From the NCBI RefSeq assembly GCF_014192155.1, contig NZ_JACHXO010000002.1, forward strand, positions 124,001 through 188,000: a stretch of DNA of 64,000 nucleotides. Direction: 5' to 3'. Origin of the DNA: Roseateles terrae (GTDB lineage: Bacteria; Pseudomonadota; Gammaproteobacteria; Burkholderiales; Burkholderiaceae_C). How positions within the stretch are numbered: the stretch's first letter is position 1; each line of letters begins with the position of its first letter. The notes beneath the pieces are model-generated. The model saw nothing but the letters and a program-made list of their open reading frames with translations. It did no database searches and had not been told where the DNA came from. Made by a program: the position numbers and the translations under genes. Positions 1-9,863 of the stretch are shown one piece after another.

Positions 1-159
1 ATGGGGGAGATGAACCGCGGGCAGCAGCGGCTGACCGTGCAGGTCGTGCCAGACTCGGGCACCGGGGAGCTCACCGGCATCAGCGGGCTGCTCAGCATCG
101 AGATCAAGGATGGCCATCACTTCTACGAATTCAGCTATCAGTTGCCCGCACAACCGTGA
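1..159 (+). CDS. DUF3224-like protein, C-terminal fragment
   Basis: An open frame runs in from the left edge and ends at TGA 157-159. The visible 52 residues contain GTGELTGISG followed by an acidic/aromatic end (HHFYEFSYQL), which resembles the C-terminal beta strands of DUF3224 proteins, small domains of about 130 residues with a cyclophilin-like fold and no established function. The ATG at base 1 is probably internal, because the family is more than twice this length. The stop overlaps a GTG (156-158) that could start the next, damaged gene. Family assignment rests on motif resemblance only. Confidence 0.6.
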   Translation: MGEMNRGQQRLTVQVVPDSGTGELTGISGLLSIEIKDGHHFYEFSYQLPAQP

Positions 160-811
160 GCCGCTGGCCTGAAACTCGCATGGATGCAGCCACCGACCTG
201 TTCTACGGCACCTACGCCGAGCGGTTGCGAGCACAACCGGAGTCGCCCCGCAGTGCCATGATGACGCTCGCGGAGCGTTGCTTCCGCCGAGGTGATGTCA
301 TCCTGGACGTGGGCGCCGGCAGTGGCCGGGACACCGCGGCCTTGCGGGCCCTGGGCATGGAGGCGGTGGGGGTGGAGCCGAATGAGGCGATGCGTGCCGG
401 CGCCATCGCCGCCCATCCCGACCTGGCGGACCAACTGCGTCCGGGCGGACTTCCGGCCTGGGGCAGCCCTTTGCGGATCGATATCCGGATGGCTTTGATG
501 GCATCGTGTGCAGCGCGGTGCTGATGCACATTGAACCGGCGGCGCTCGGACATGCGCTGCAGGCGTTGGCGTCCGCCCTCCGGTCCGCCACCGCTCCGCA
601 CCTGCTGTTGTCGCTCCCCGAGATGTCGCCCGACCGCTTGATCGACCACCGAGACCCCGACGGCCGACTGTTCTTCAATCACCACCCACAGCACGTTATC
701 GAGCTGCTGCAGCCGCACGGCCTGACGCTTTGCGTGCACGAGATCAGCGATGCCGTGCTCGCCTCAACCGGAACGCGCTGGCATTCACTGGCATTCGCTC
801 GCCTGCCTTGA
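156..811 (+). pseudogene. SAM-dependent methyltransferase broken by a single-base frameshift
   Basis: The first part reads as a class I methyltransferase N-terminus with the AdoMet-binding loop ILDVGAGSGRDTAAL and an acidic residue ending strand 2 (GVEPNE). That frame drifts off and stops at 524. The continuation (DGFDGIVCSAVLMHIEP and on to 811) lies in a frame shifted by minus one. Reading back one base near 465-470, in agcccttt, joins the halves into one continuous protein of about 218 residues (GSPFADRYPDGF across the junction). One C seems to be missing from a C run. Start could be GTG 156 or ATG 180. It could be a real pseudogene or a sequencing error. Substrate unknown. Confidence 0.75.
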
Positions 812-816
812 CGCGC

Positions 817-1071
817 TCAAGCCGACGGCCCCTTGTCTCCCCACCGCCACCGGGGCGGTTCCCCCTTGAGGTAGCACACGCCCAGCAGCAGGCCGCTGAT
901 CAGCGCCACATAGGCCATGAAGCCCCAGTGAGAATCCTGCGGGGGAAACACAAAGCTGCCTGCGACCAGCATCAGGATGAAACCCACCAGTGTGGCCTGT
1001 CCCTGCCACACCGTCGGAAAGCCCCATCCCCATCCGTACCGCTTTGCTGGAAACCAGTAGTTGTTGTGCAT
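817..1071 (-). CDS. Small inner-membrane protein of unknown function
   Basis: This 84-residue protein begins MHNNYWFPAKRYGWGWG and has two hydrophobic segments at about residues 23-43 and 48-66, ending in a charged Trp/Arg-rich tail. The aromatic N-terminus followed by paired membrane helices is typical of a small conserved family of proteobacterial membrane proteins without assigned function. It stands alone: the upstream MFS gene ends about 70 bp away on the same strand, and the frameshifted methyltransferase ends 5 bp from its stop on the other strand. No function is proposed. Confidence 0.7.
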   Translation of the reverse strand: MHNNYWFPAKRYGWGWGFPTVWQGQATLVGFILMLVAGSFVFPPQDSHWGFMAYVALISGLLLGVCYLKGEPPRWRWGDKGPSA

Positions 1072-1144
1072 GGCGTGCTCCCGAGTTGCGATTCGAGTCT
1101 ACGCCGCGAGGTGTCAAAACGGCATCAAAAATTGGCCGCCCGTG

Positions 1145-2371
1145 TCACGTCTTCCGGACCAGACTCGCTGCACCAATGCCGGCCAGCAGGGCGAGCGCAG
1201 CGCCCACAAACACGGCATTGTTCCAGTGCCGATCCATCAGCGCCCCAAAGATGGGCGCCGCCACCGCAAAGCCGGTGTCCAGCCCCGAATAGACCGTGCC
1301 ATACACCCGGCCGGTGGCGCCCGGTGGCGCGGCCTTCTTGATCAGCATGTCGCGCGACGGGCCAGCCAGCCCGGTGCCAAAGCCGGCACAGGTGGCCGCC
1401 ATCAGGGCCAGTCCGCCGGGCAGCCAGCCGCTGCCGGTCAGGGCCAGCAACGTGGCAGCACCCGTCATTGCCCACGCAATGTTGCGTTCGAGTTGCTGCG
1501 ATCGCGCCACCAGGAAGCCGCCCAGCACCATGCCGATGGCGCCCGCCACCATGTAGCCGGTGACCACCCATTTGGTGAGGGTCAGATCCAGGCCATACAT
1601 CGCGTTCAACGCGGGAGAGGCGAAGCTCTGGATCGCCGTCAGCGCCGCCGTGGTGAAAAAGAAGAAGGAGAAGCACAGCCACACCGATGGCAGACGCAGG
1701 AAGGCCATGGGATGCTCCGCGGGCGTCGTTGCGGCACCGGCCTTCTGGTGACTCCATTCGCCCTGGCTGTCGTCGATGGCATCGCGCTTGATCGCCAGCA
1801 GCAGCATCACCAGCAAGGCCCAGGCGGCCGTCGCCGCATAACCCAGCCGCCATTGCCCACCGGTGCCTTCATAGATCCACAACAGCAGCACCGGCGCCAG
1901 TGCCCAGCCGATGTTGCCGCTGATGCCGTGCACCGAAAACGCATGTCCCAGCCGCGCCTGCGATACCCGCTTGTTCAGGATGGTGAAGTCCACCGGATGG
2001 AAGGGTGAGTTGCCCAGCCCCGCCAGCACGGCGGCCAGCGCCAGGCCGGCGAAGCCCTGCGCCATGCCCGCCGCCGCCGAAGCCAGCACAAAGCAGCTCA
2101 AGGCCAGGAACAGGATGGGCCGCGCCCCGGTGCGGTCCACCAGGAAGCCGGACAGCGCCTGCCCCAAGCCACTGATGACGAAGAAAATGGTCACCAGCAG
2201 CCCCAGCTCCGAATAGCTCAAGCCGAACTCCCGCATGAAGACAGGGAACAGCGGCGGCAGCAGCATGTGGAAGAAGTGCGAGGTGCCGTGGGCCAGTCCG
2301 ATCAGGCTGATCGTCTGGATGTCTCGTGTGGCGCTCTGAGCGGCGCCGATGGGCAAAGTGGCGGTGTTCAT
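1145..2371 (-). CDS. Major facilitator superfamily transporter (fosmidomycin-resistance-like)
   Basis: This 408-residue protein has about twelve hydrophobic segments in two halves. Early motifs such as GLAHGTSHFFHMLLPPLFP and GFLVDRTGARP (the MFS loop 2-3 signature) point to a secondary transporter in the inner membrane, closest in style to the FSR branch. ATG 2371 was preferred over the longer TTG start at 2404; neither has a strong ribosome binding site. It is divergent from the AraC-family gene at 2441 with about 70 bp between them, an arrangement common for exporters controlled by a neighbouring regulator. The substrate cannot be read from the sequence. Confidence 0.85.
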   Translation of the reverse strand: MNTATLPIGAAQSATRDIQTISLIGLAHGTSHFFHMLLPPLFPVFMREFGLSYSELGLLVTIFFVISGLGQALSGFLVDRTGARPILFLALSCFVLASAAAGMAQGFAGLALAAVLAGLGNSPFHPVDFTILNKRVSQARLGHAFSVHGISGNIGWALAPVLLLWIYEGTGGQWRLGYAATAAWALLVMLLLAIKRDAIDDSQGEWSHQKAGAATTPAEHPMAFLRLPSVWLCFSFFFFTTAALTAIQSFASPALNAMYGLDLTLTKWVVTGYMVAGAIGMVLGGFLVARSQQLERNIAWAMTGAATLLALTGSGWLPGGLALMAATCAGFGTGLAGPSRDMLIKKAAPPGATGRVYGTVYSGLDTGFAVAAPIFGALMDRHWNNAVFVGAALALLAGIGAASLVRKT

Positions 2372-2440
2372 GTCCGCGATGTTGTCAGGGCCGGGCCGTC
2401 GCAATTACGATAGCCGGACAACTTCTGTCGAATTCTTGCC

Positions 2441-3268
2441 ATGGCCGAATTGCCTCGCCCGGAAGGCCCCCGCCTACGGACCAGCGTGCCCCCGCTGGAC
2501 CCCCGCCGCTACGCCCCCAGCGAGGCGCGGCCGGTGCGCGCCAAGTCCCGCAGCATGGGCAGCCACATGGACATCCAGGCGCACCGGCACGACTGGGGCC
2601 AGTTTGTCTTCTCCGTCAGCGGCGTGGTGCGTGTGAACACCGAGCGTGCCACCTTCCTGCTGCCGCCGTCCCGCGCCGTCTGGATTCCTGCCGGCGTGGA
2701 GCATGCGGTGACCGCGGTGGAGCGCTGCGAGCTGCGCACCCTCTACCTGCACCGTCCGCCCTCCGACAACGCCGTCTGGACCGACAACCGCGTGCTGGAG
2801 GTCTCGCCGCTGATGCGGGAGCTGGTGGTGCAGCTGGCGCTGGACGAGGTGCAGCTGGGCAGCACGGTCAGCGACCGGGAGCAATGGTTGTCGCATCTGA
2901 TCCTCGACGAGATCCGCGGGGCCCGCAGCCTTCGCCTGGGGGTGGACCTGCCAACCGACAAGCGCCTGCGCCGCCTGTGTGAAGCCGTGCTGGAACATCC
3001 GCAGCGTTTCGCCACGCTGGAGGACTGGGCCGAGCTGGTGGGCGCCAGCGCCCGCACCGTCTCCCGCCTGTTCCGCCAGGAACTTGGCAGCAGCTATGCG
3101 CAGTGGCGGCAACAGGCGCTGCTGGCCGAAGCCCTGCGCCTGGCCGCGCATCGCAAGCCGATGGGCGTGATTGCGAGCGAACTCGGTTATGCCAGCGCCA
3201 GCGCGTTTTCAGCGATGGTGACCCGCACGGTCGGCATGCCGCCCAGTCGCTTCTTCGAGCAGGTCTGA
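2441..3268 (+). CDS. AraC-family transcriptional regulator with cupin sensor domain
   Basis: The protein has 275 residues. Residues about 35-110 form a cupin-type beta barrel (HRHDWGQFVFSVSGVV, then WIPAGVEHAV), and residues about 175-275 hold two helix-turn-helix motifs of the AraC/XylS type (LEDWAELVGASARTVSRLFR, then MGVIASELGYASASAFS). It lies back to back with the MFS gene starting at 2371, so control of that transporter, together with autoregulation, is the natural inference. The ligand is unknown. Confidence 0.88.
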   Translation: MAELPRPEGPRLRTSVPPLDPRRYAPSEARPVRAKSRSMGSHMDIQAHRHDWGQFVFSVSGVVRVNTERATFLLPPSRAVWIPAGVEHAVTAVERCELRTLYLHRPPSDNAVWTDNRVLEVSPLMRELVVQLALDEVQLGSTVSDREQWLSHLILDEIRGARSLRLGVDLPTDKRLRRLCEAVLEHPQRFATLEDWAELVGASARTVSRLFRQELGSSYAQWRQQALLAEALRLAAHRKPMGVIASELGYASASAFSAMVTRTVGMPPSRFFEQV

Positions 3269-3316
3269 CGCAACCCCCTTCCCGGCAGGGCCCGCCGAAT
3301 TCCCTAGAATCGCGCC

Positions 3317-4417
3317 ATGGATCAGGTATTGCTCGATTTCGACCGCCAGGACGCCCAAGGCGCCACTTGCACCGCCCAGGCCTGGGCCAAGGTGCCGGCA
3401 CCGCTCACGGCCAGCCAGCGACAGTCCCTCAAGCAGCGCGCCAAGGAATTGCTGGCCGCCAAAGGCGCCGTTCTCGTGGCCCACTACTACGTGGACGGCG
3501 ACCTGCAGGACCTGGCCCAGGAAACCGGCGGCATCGTCTCCGACTCCCTGGAAATGGCCCGTTTCGGCCGCGACCATGCCGCCAGCACCCTGGTGGTGGC
3601 CGGCGTGCGCTTCATGGGCGAGACCGCCAAGATCCTCAGCCCCGAGAAGCGGGTGCTGATGCCCGACCTCGACGCCACCTGCTCGCTGGACCTGGGCTGC
3701 CCTGCCGACGACTTCAATGCCTTCTGCGACGCCCATCCGGACCGCACGGTGGTGGTCTACGCCAACACCAGCGCCGCAGTGAAGGCCCGTGCCGACTGGA
3801 TGGTGACCAGCTCCTGCGCCCTGGAGATCGTCTCCGAACTAAAGGCGCGCGGCGAAAAGATTCTCTGGGCGCCGGACCGCCACCTGGGCCGCTACATCCA
3901 GGACCAGACCGGTGCGGACATGCTGATGTGGAACGGCGCCTGCATCGTGCACGACGAATTCAAAGGCCTGGAGCTGGAACTGCTGCGCGAGCAGCATCCG
4001 GGCGCGATGATCCTGGTGCATCCGGAATCCCCCGCCTCGGTCGTGGCCCAGGCGGACGTCGTGGGCTCCACCTCCGCCCTGATCAAGGCCGTGGTGGAGG
4101 GCAAGGCCCGTGAATACGTGGTGGCCACCGACAACGGCATCCTGCACCGCATGCGCCAGCTGGCGCCGGACAAGGTGCTGATTGAAGCGCCGACCGCCGG
4201 CAACAGCGCCACCTGCAAGAGCTGCGCCCACTGCCCCTGGATGGCCATGAACGGACTGCAGGGCGTGGTGGACTGCCTCGAGCGCGGCCTGGGCGAGATC
4301 CAGGTGGACGAGCCGGTGCGGGGTCAAGCGCTGTCCTGCATCACCCGCATGCTGGACTTCACCGCCGCCCTCAAGGCCCGCACCGCGGGGATGACCCCGG
4401 GCATCGGGGCCGCCTGA
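3317..4417 (+). CDS. nadA: Quinolinate synthase A
   Basis: NadA condenses iminoaspartate with dihydroxyacetone phosphate to quinolinate, the second step of de novo NAD synthesis. The 366-residue protein carries [39 protein letters not shown] and three Cys regions that match the [4Fe-4S] ligands of the enterobacterial enzyme: C122 (TCSLDLGC), C209 ([10 protein letters not shown]) and C306 in [10 protein letters not shown]. It is 48 bp after the AraC gene but looks independently transcribed. nadB, its partner enzyme, lies on the opposite strand at 4871-6490, so the two are convergent rather than in one operon. Confidence 0.98.
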   Translation: MDQVLLDFDRQDAQGATCTAQAWAKVPAPLTASQRQSLKQRAKELLAAKGAVLVAHYYVDGDLQDLAQETGGIVSDSLEMARFGRDHAASTLVVAGVRFMGETAKILSPEKRVLMPDLDATCSLDLGCPADDFNAFCDAHPDRTVVVYANTSAAVKARADWMVTSSCALEIVSELKARGEKILWAPDRHLGRYIQDQTGADMLMWNGACIVHDEFKGLELELLREQHPGAMILVHPESPASVVAQADVVGSTSALIKAVVEGKAREYVVATDNGILHRMRQLAPDKVLIEAPTAGNSATCKSCAHCPWMAMNGLQGVVDCLERGLGEIQVDEPVRGQALSCITRMLDFTAALKARTAGMTPGIGAA

Positions 4418-4508
4418 CCGGGCGGAGGGCGGGGGCTATCCAGGACGGCCGTCCGGCCTCTATGCTGTGGGCATGGCTGCCCCGGTGCAGCGCTTGACGA
4501 GACCCGCC

Positions 4509-4796
4509 ATGGATTTCACCTCGCTCTACAACCACCACGAACGGGAAGTGTTTGCCGCGGTGATGGAGACCGCGCCGACCTATCCCGTCATCGAAGCCGA
4601 TCCGGAACTGATGGCCGACGTGGCCTGTGTGGCGCTGAACCGCCTGCCACCCCGCTACATCCGCCATGCGGTCGATTACTCGTTCTACCTGACGGAGCAG
4701 GAGCGGCTGGACGTGAATGCCGCCATCAAGGAAGCAGTGAGCTACGCCTTCAACTTCGTGCAGGCCCGCAGCGTGTTGCGGGCCAAGCAGAAGTAG
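4509..4796 (+). CDS. ComFB-like late competence protein
   Basis: Starting at ATG 4509 this gives 95 residues, beginning MDFTSLYNHHEREVF. The core LMADVACVALNRLPPRYIRHAVDYSFYL matches in style the ComFB family: small proteins first named for the competence operon of Bacillus, and in cyanobacteria linked to cyclic dinucleotide binding. A longer frame opens at 4467, but homologues usually begin near the chosen Met. It sits between the convergent nadA and nadB genes and has no obvious functional link to them. Its role in a betaproteobacterium is unknown. Confidence 0.8.
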   Translation: MDFTSLYNHHEREVFAAVMETAPTYPVIEADPELMADVACVALNRLPPRYIRHAVDYSFYLTEQERLDVNAAIKEAVSYAFNFVQARSVLRAKQK

Positions 4797-4870
4797 GTCA
4801 GCGCTCAGCGGCCCCTCGCCGCGCCCCAGCGCTCCCGCCACGCTCCCTCCACGCTCCGTCAGCGGCTCCC

Positions 4871-6490
4871 TCAGCGGCTCCCCGCGCCCTTCACCAGCAC
4901 CGTTGGCAGACTGGCCGGCAGCGTGCGCGGATAGTCGCGGCTGAAATGCAGGCCGCGGCTTTCGTGCCGCAACAGCGCCGACCGCACGATCAGCTCGGCG
5001 CAATCGACCAGATTGCGCAGTTCCAGCAGGTCGCGGCTGACGCGGAAGTTGGCGTAGTAATCGTCGATCTCTCCGCGCAGCAGGTCGATGCGGTGCAGGG
5101 CCCGCTCCAGCCGCTTGGTGGTGCGCACGATGCCGACGTAGTTCCACATCAGCAGCCGCAGTTCATCCCAGTTGTGGGAGATGACCACCTGCTCGTCCGC
5201 GTTCTCGACCTGGCTCTCGTCCCAGGCCGGCAGCGGCGCCGCTTCGCCGGGCGCTTCGCCCAGGATGTCGTCGGCGGTCGTCCGGCCCAGCACCACGCAT
5301 TCCAGCAGTGAATTGCTCGCCAGACGGTTCGCGCCATGCAGGCCGCTGTAGGCCGTCTCGCCGACGGCATACAGCCCCGGCAGGTCCGCCCGTCCCCGCA
5401 GGTCCGCCACCACCCCGCCGCAGGTGAAGTGCACCGCCGGCACCACCGGAATCGGCTGACGCGCAATGTCGATGCCCAGCGCCAGGCAGCGCGCATGCAC
5501 CGTCGGGAAGTGCTCCTTGAGGAAGGCTTCGCCCAGATGGGTCGCATCCAGCCAGACATGGTCCAGGCCGTGTTTCTTCATCTCGAAGTCGATGGCCCGC
5601 GCCACGACATCACGCGGCGCCAGCTCCATGCGGGCATCGTGCGCTGCCATGAAGCGGGTGCCGTCCGGCAGCTTCAGATGACCGCCCTCCCCCCGCAGCG
5701 CCTCGGTGATGAGGAAGCTGCGCTCCTGCGGGTGATACAGGCAGGTCGGATGGAACTGGATGAACTCCATGTTGGCGATGCGGCAGCCCGCGCGCCACGC
5801 CATGGCGATCCCGTCCCCGGTGGAGGTATCCGGGTTGGTGGTGTAGCGGTAGACCTTGCCGGCACCGCCGGTGGCCATCACCACCGCCCGCGCGGCGATC
5901 GCCTCCACCCGCTGGGCGTCCATGTCCAGCGCATAGATGCCGTAGCAGCGGGACGGTTCGTCGCGCTGCACGTGGCGGGAGGTGATCAGGTCCAGCGCCA
6001 TCCAGCGCTGACGCAGCTCGATGTTGGGATGCGCCCGGGCCTTGTCCAGCAGCGCATCGTGGATCGCCTTGCCGGTGGCGTCCGCCGCATGGGCGATGCG
6101 GCGCACCGCATGGCCGCCTTCGCGGGTCAGGTGCAGCCCCAGCGGCCCCTGCTCGTCGGCGGTGAAGGGCACGCCCTGGGCCACCAGCCAGCCCACCGCA
6201 TCCGCGCTGCGCTCGGCGATGAAACGGGCGGTGGCCTCGTCCACCAGACCGGCGCCGGCTTCCTGGGTGTCCTTCACATGGCTGTCGATGCTGTCATCGC
6301 TGCCCAGCACGCCGACGATGCCCCCCTGTGCCCAGGCGGTGGCCGCCTCGGTGAGCTCACGTTTGGCCAGCACGATCACCGGGCAGGTGTCGGCCAGGTG
6401 CAGGGCCACGGTCAGACCGGCCAGGCCGGCCCCCACGATCACGACCGGGGCCTGCGGGGCGGCGGTCCGAACAGCAGCTGTCATCGTCAT
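4871..6490 (-). CDS. nadB: L-aspartate oxidase
   Basis: NadB oxidises L-aspartate to iminoaspartate with FAD, feeding NadA. The 539-residue protein has the FAD dinucleotide-binding motif VVIVGAGLAGLTVALHLAD near residues 17-35, the TEAATAWAQGGI loop, the FIQFHPTCLYHP segment and HFTCGGVVADLRGR of the succinate-dehydrogenase/fumarate-reductase flavoprotein superfamily. The C-terminal helical domain (residues about 440-539) is complete. Length is normal for the family. It is transcribed toward nadA, with paaZ about 100 bp upstream on the same strand. Confidence 0.97.
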   Translation of the reverse strand: MTMTAAVRTAAPQAPVVIVGAGLAGLTVALHLADTCPVIVLAKRELTEAATAWAQGGIVGVLGSDDSIDSHVKDTQEAGAGLVDEATARFIAERSADAVGWLVAQGVPFTADEQGPLGLHLTREGGHAVRRIAHAADATGKAIHDALLDKARAHPNIELRQRWMALDLITSRHVQRDEPSRCYGIYALDMDAQRVEAIAARAVVMATGGAGKVYRYTTNPDTSTGDGIAMAWRAGCRIANMEFIQFHPTCLYHPQERSFLITEALRGEGGHLKLPDGTRFMAAHDARMELAPRDVVARAIDFEMKKHGLDHVWLDATHLGEAFLKEHFPTVHARCLALGIDIARQPIPVVPAVHFTCGGVVADLRGRADLPGLYAVGETAYSGLHGANRLASNSLLECVVLGRTTADDILGEAPGEAAPLPAWDESQVENADEQVVISHNWDELRLLMWNYVGIVRTTKRLERALHRIDLLRGEIDDYYANFRVSRDLLELRNLVDCAELIVRSALLRHESRGLHFSRDYPRTLPASLPTVLVKGAGSR

Positions 6491-6593
6491 CGCCCGTTCA
6501 TGAGGGCGTCATCGCTTGGGAGCTGGCGATTCTAGGACCGCCAGCGGGCCCCCGTCGGAACGCGGCGATGACAGGCGGCTGGCTGCCGGTCTT

Positions 6594-8666
6594 TCAGGCC
6601 TGCGCCGCTTCCGCTTCCGGCCGTTTGGCCACCAGCGTCAGGATGTCGTAGCTGGCCACCAGCTCGCCATGCTGATTGGTCACCTGCACGTCCCAGGCCA
6701 CCACGCCTTGCGGCGGCTGGTCGGGGCGATTGCCGCGGTCGATGCGGCGCTTGCAGGTCAGGCGCGCCTGGATCGTGTCGCCAATGGCCACCGGATTGAC
6801 GAAGCGCAGCGTGTCCAGCCCGTAGTTGGCCAGCACCGGTCCCGGCGCGGGCGACACGAACAGACCGGCGGCCGCTGACAGCACGAAGTAGCCGTGGGCG
6901 ATGCGCTTGCCAAACTGGGTGTCCTTGGCGGCCACTTCGTCGAAGTGCATGTAGAAGTAGTCGCCGGAGATGCCGCCGAAATTCACGATGTCCGCTTCGG
7001 ACACGGTGCGGCGATGGGTCAGCAGCGAATCACCGACCTGGATCTCCTCGAAGTACTTGCGGAAGGGATGCACCACGTCCTCGCGTACCGCGCCCCCGCG
7101 CACATACTCGCCGGTGATGGCGGTGAGCATGGTAGGCGAGCCCTGCACCGCACAGCGCTGCAGGTAATGCTTGACCGCGCGGATGCCACCGAGTTCTTCG
7201 CCGCCGCCTGCGCGGCCCGGGCCGCCGTGCTTGAGCATCGGCAGCGGCGAGCCATGGCCGGTGGATTCGGCCGCGGCCTCGCGGTCCAGTACCAGCAGCC
7301 GGCCGTGGAAGGCCGCGGCATGCAGCACGGCCTGCGCGGCCAGCGCAGGGGTGTGGGTCACGACCGAGCCCACCAGGGAGCCGCGTCCCTTGGCCGCCAG
7401 GGCCAGGGCTTCGTCGAAGTCGTGATAGGTCATCAGCGTGGAGACCGGACCGAAGGCTTCGACGTTGTGCACCGCTTCGTTGTGCATCGCATCACGACAC
7501 AGCAGCAGGGTCGGGGCGAAGAAAGCGCCGTCGCCGACGCCCTCGCCCACCGGCGCGAAGCCATCGCGCTCGCCAAAGACGATCTCATTGCCGCGAGCCA
7601 GCTGCGCCAGCCGCTCGGCCACATCGCGCTGCTGATCCTTGGAAGCGAGCGCGCCCATGCGCACGCCCTCCACCGCCGGATCGCCGATCTTGACCTTCGC
7701 CAGGCGCTCCCGCAGCGCGGCGGCCACGGCGTCCACCTGCGACGCCGGCACGATGGCGCGGCGGATGGCCGTGCACTTCTGGCCGGCCTTGGCGCTCATC
7801 TCGCGGAACACTTCCTTCACGAACAGGTCGAACTCCGGCTCCCCGGGCTGGACGTCCGGTGCCAGGATGGCGCAGTTCAGGCTGTCCGCTTCCGCATTGA
7901 ACGGAATGCTGCGACGCACCAGGTTCGGATTGACGCGCAGCTGGGCCGCGGTGTCCGCCGAGCCGGTGAAGGTCACCACGTCGGTTTCGAGCAGCCGGTC
8001 CAGCAGGTCGCCGGAACTGCCGATGATCAGCTGCAACGCCCCGGCGGGCAGCAGCCCGGAGTCTTCGATCATGCGCACGCAGGCCTGGGCCACATAGCTG
8101 GTGGCAGTGGCCGGCTTGACGATGCAGGGCATGCCCGCCACGAAGCTGGGCGCGAACTTCTCCAGCATGCCCCACATCGGAAAGTTGAAGGCATTGATGT
8201 GGACCGCCACCCCGCGCCGCGGCACCAGCACATGGGTGCCCATGAACTGGCCCTGCTTGCCCAGCGGCGTGGCCGGTCCTTCATGCACCACATTGCTGGA
8301 CGGCAGTTCGCGCCGCCCCATCGAGGCGTAGGCGAACAGCGTGCCAATGCCGCCTTCCACGTCGATCCACGAATCGGCGCGGGTGGCGCCAGTGTGGGCG
8401 GAGATGGCGTAAAGCTCCTCCTTGCGCTCCATCAGATAGGCGGCCAATGCCTTGAGCATGGCGGCGCGCTGCTGATAGTCCAGCGCCAGCAGCGAAGGCA
8501 GGGCCTGACGCCGCGCGAAATCGAGACCCTCGCCGAAGTCGAGTTCCTCGGCATGGGTCTGCGCCACCAGCCGCCCGTTGACGGCGCTGTGCAGCCCGCG
8601 GGCCGCGCTGCTGCCGACCCAGCGGCCGGCGATGAGACTTTGGAGGACAGGAGGAGACATGCTCAT
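6594..8666 (-). CDS. paaZ: Bifunctional oxepin-CoA hydrolase / semialdehyde dehydrogenase PaaZ
   Basis: PaaZ opens the oxepin-CoA ring and oxidises the resulting semialdehyde to 3-oxo-5,6-dehydrosuberyl-CoA in aerobic phenylacetate breakdown. The 690-residue protein is a fusion. Residues 1-520 are an aldehyde dehydrogenase with the catalytic Cys298 in [10 protein letters not shown] and Glu259 in [11 protein letters not shown]. Residues about 540-690 are a MaoC-type hotdog hydratase with [10 protein letters not shown]. These positions sit within three residues of the enterobacterial enzyme. Its ATG overlaps the stop of the upstream binding-protein gene by 4 bp (ATGA), so it is the last gene of the paa operon and probably translationally coupled. 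Confidence 0.97.
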   Translation of the reverse strand: MSMSPPVLQSLIAGRWVGSSAARGLHSAVNGRLVAQTHAEELDFGEGLDFARRQALPSLLALDYQQRAAMLKALAAYLMERKEELYAISAHTGATRADSWIDVEGGIGTLFAYASMGRRELPSSNVVHEGPATPLGKQGQFMGTHVLVPRRGVAVHINAFNFPMWGMLEKFAPSFVAGMPCIVKPATATSYVAQACVRMIEDSGLLPAGALQLIIGSSGDLLDRLLETDVVTFTGSADTAAQLRVNPNLVRRSIPFNAEADSLNCAILAPDVQPGEPEFDLFVKEVFREMSAKAGQKCTAIRRAIVPASQVDAVAAALRERLAKVKIGDPAVEGVRMGALASKDQQRDVAERLAQLARGNEIVFGERDGFAPVGEGVGDGAFFAPTLLLCRDAMHNEAVHNVEAFGPVSTLMTYHDFDEALALAAKGRGSLVGSVVTHTPALAAQAVLHAAAFHGRLLVLDREAAAESTGHGSPLPMLKHGGPGRAGGGEELGGIRAVKHYLQRCAVQGSPTMLTAITGEYVRGGAVREDVVHPFRKYFEEIQVGDSLLTHRRTVSEADIVNFGGISGDYFYMHFDEVAAKDTQFGKRIAHGYFVLSAAAGLFVSPAPGPVLANYGLDTLRFVNPVAIGDTIQARLTCKRRIDRGNRPDQPPQGVVAWDVQVTNQHGELVASYDILTLVAKRPEAEAAQA

Positions 8667-9820
8667 GGCTGGTACTTCCAGGTGCCGTTGTCGATCTTCA
8701 CCATCACGCGGGCGCGCTGATCCAGGCCCAGATGGTCATTGGGAGACATGGTGAACACACCATGCGCGCCGGGCAGTTCCTTGACGCCTTCGAGCGCATC
8801 CCGCAGGGCCGCGCGGAACTGCGGTGTGCCGGGCTGCGCCTTCTTCAGGGCGACCGGAATGGCCGACTGCAGCAGCAGGCCGGCGTCCCAGGCATGACCG
8901 CCGAAGGTGGACACGCTGCCCTTGCCGAAGCTGGCTTCATACCGGGTCACGTAGTCCTTGGCGCTCTTCTTGGCGGGATGGTCGGCGGGCAACTGGTCCA
9001 CGACCAGCACCGGGCCGGCGGGCAGGAAGGTCCCTTCCACATCCTTGCCGCCAATGCGCAGGAAGTCGTTGTTGGCCACACCGTGGGTCTGATAGAACTT
9101 GCCGGCGAAGCCGCGTTCCTTCAGCGTCTTCTGCGGCAGTGCAGCGGGCGTGCCGCTGCCGCCCACCAGCACCGCATCGGGGCGGGCCGACAGGATCTTC
9201 AGCGCCTGGCCGGTGACCGAGGTGTCGGTGCGGTTGTAGCGCTCATTGGCCACGATGCTCAGACCCTTGCTGGCCGCCACCTTGTTGAACTCCGCATACC
9301 AGCCTTCGCCGTAGGCATCGGCAAAGCCGATGTAGGCCACCGTCTTGACGCCCTGCGCCTGCATGTGACCGGCGATGGCCAGCGCCATCATGATGTCGTT
9401 CTGCGGCGTCTTGAAGACCCACTTGCGCTTGGCATCCATCGGCTCGACGATCCGGGCCGACGCGGCCATCGAGATCATCGGCACCTGCGCCTCGGAGACC
9501 GCATCGATCATCGCCAGCGAATTCGGTGTCACCGTGGAGCCCACCACCACATCCACCTTGTGCTCGGTGATGAGCTTGCGGGTATTGGCGACTGCCGTGG
9601 TGGTGTCGGACGCATCGTCCAGAATGATGTAGTTCACCTTCTGCCCGGCGATGGTCGTGGGCATCAGGCTGAAGGTGTTCTTTTCCGGAATGCCGAGCGA
9701 GGCGGCCGGACCCGTGGCCGAGACGCTCACCCCCACGTTGATGTCGGCCCGGGCCGCGCTGCCGAGCCCGAGCAGCGTGGCGCCGGCCAGCGCCAGCAGG
9801 GTCTTCTCGATGCGTTTCAT
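8663..9820 (-). CDS. ABC transporter periplasmic binding protein, branched-chain amino acid type
   Basis: Start ATG 9820 follows a good ribosome binding site (AAGGAGAC) and opens with a signal peptide (MKRIEKTLLALAGATLLGLG, cleavage after ARA). The 385-residue protein is a type I periplasmic binding protein (GVSVSATGPAASLGIPEKN; VDVVVGSTVTPNSLAMID; GFADAYGEGW). It lies inside the paa operon between paaR and paaZ, which suggests that it captures phenylacetate or a related aromatic acid. No permease or ATPase genes for it are present in the window, so it must work with components encoded elsewhere. The aromatic ligand is inference from context. Confidence 0.92.
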   Translation of the reverse strand: MKRIEKTLLALAGATLLGLGSAARADINVGVSVSATGPAASLGIPEKNTFSLMPTTIAGQKVNYIILDDASDTTTAVANTRKLITEHKVDVVVGSTVTPNSLAMIDAVSEAQVPMISMAASARIVEPMDAKRKWVFKTPQNDIMMALAIAGHMQAQGVKTVAYIGFADAYGEGWYAEFNKVAASKGLSIVANERYNRTDTSVTGQALKILSARPDAVLVGGSGTPAALPQKTLKERGFAGKFYQTHGVANNDFLRIGGKDVEGTFLPAGPVLVVDQLPADHPAKKSAKDYVTRYEASFGKGSVSTFGGHAWDAGLLLQSAIPVALKKAQPGTPQFRAALRDALEGVKELPGAHGVFTMSPNDHLGLDQRARVMVKIDNGTWKYQP

Positions 9821-9863
9821 GTTGTCTCCTTGGAATGGGTTTTGGGAACGCAAGGGAAAAGGA

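Noticed and set aside
6894-8720. 608-codon open frame on the plus strand
   Set aside because: It is antisense to paaZ, rich in His, Gly and Arg, with no domain. The paaZ reading has catalytic residues at the expected positions.
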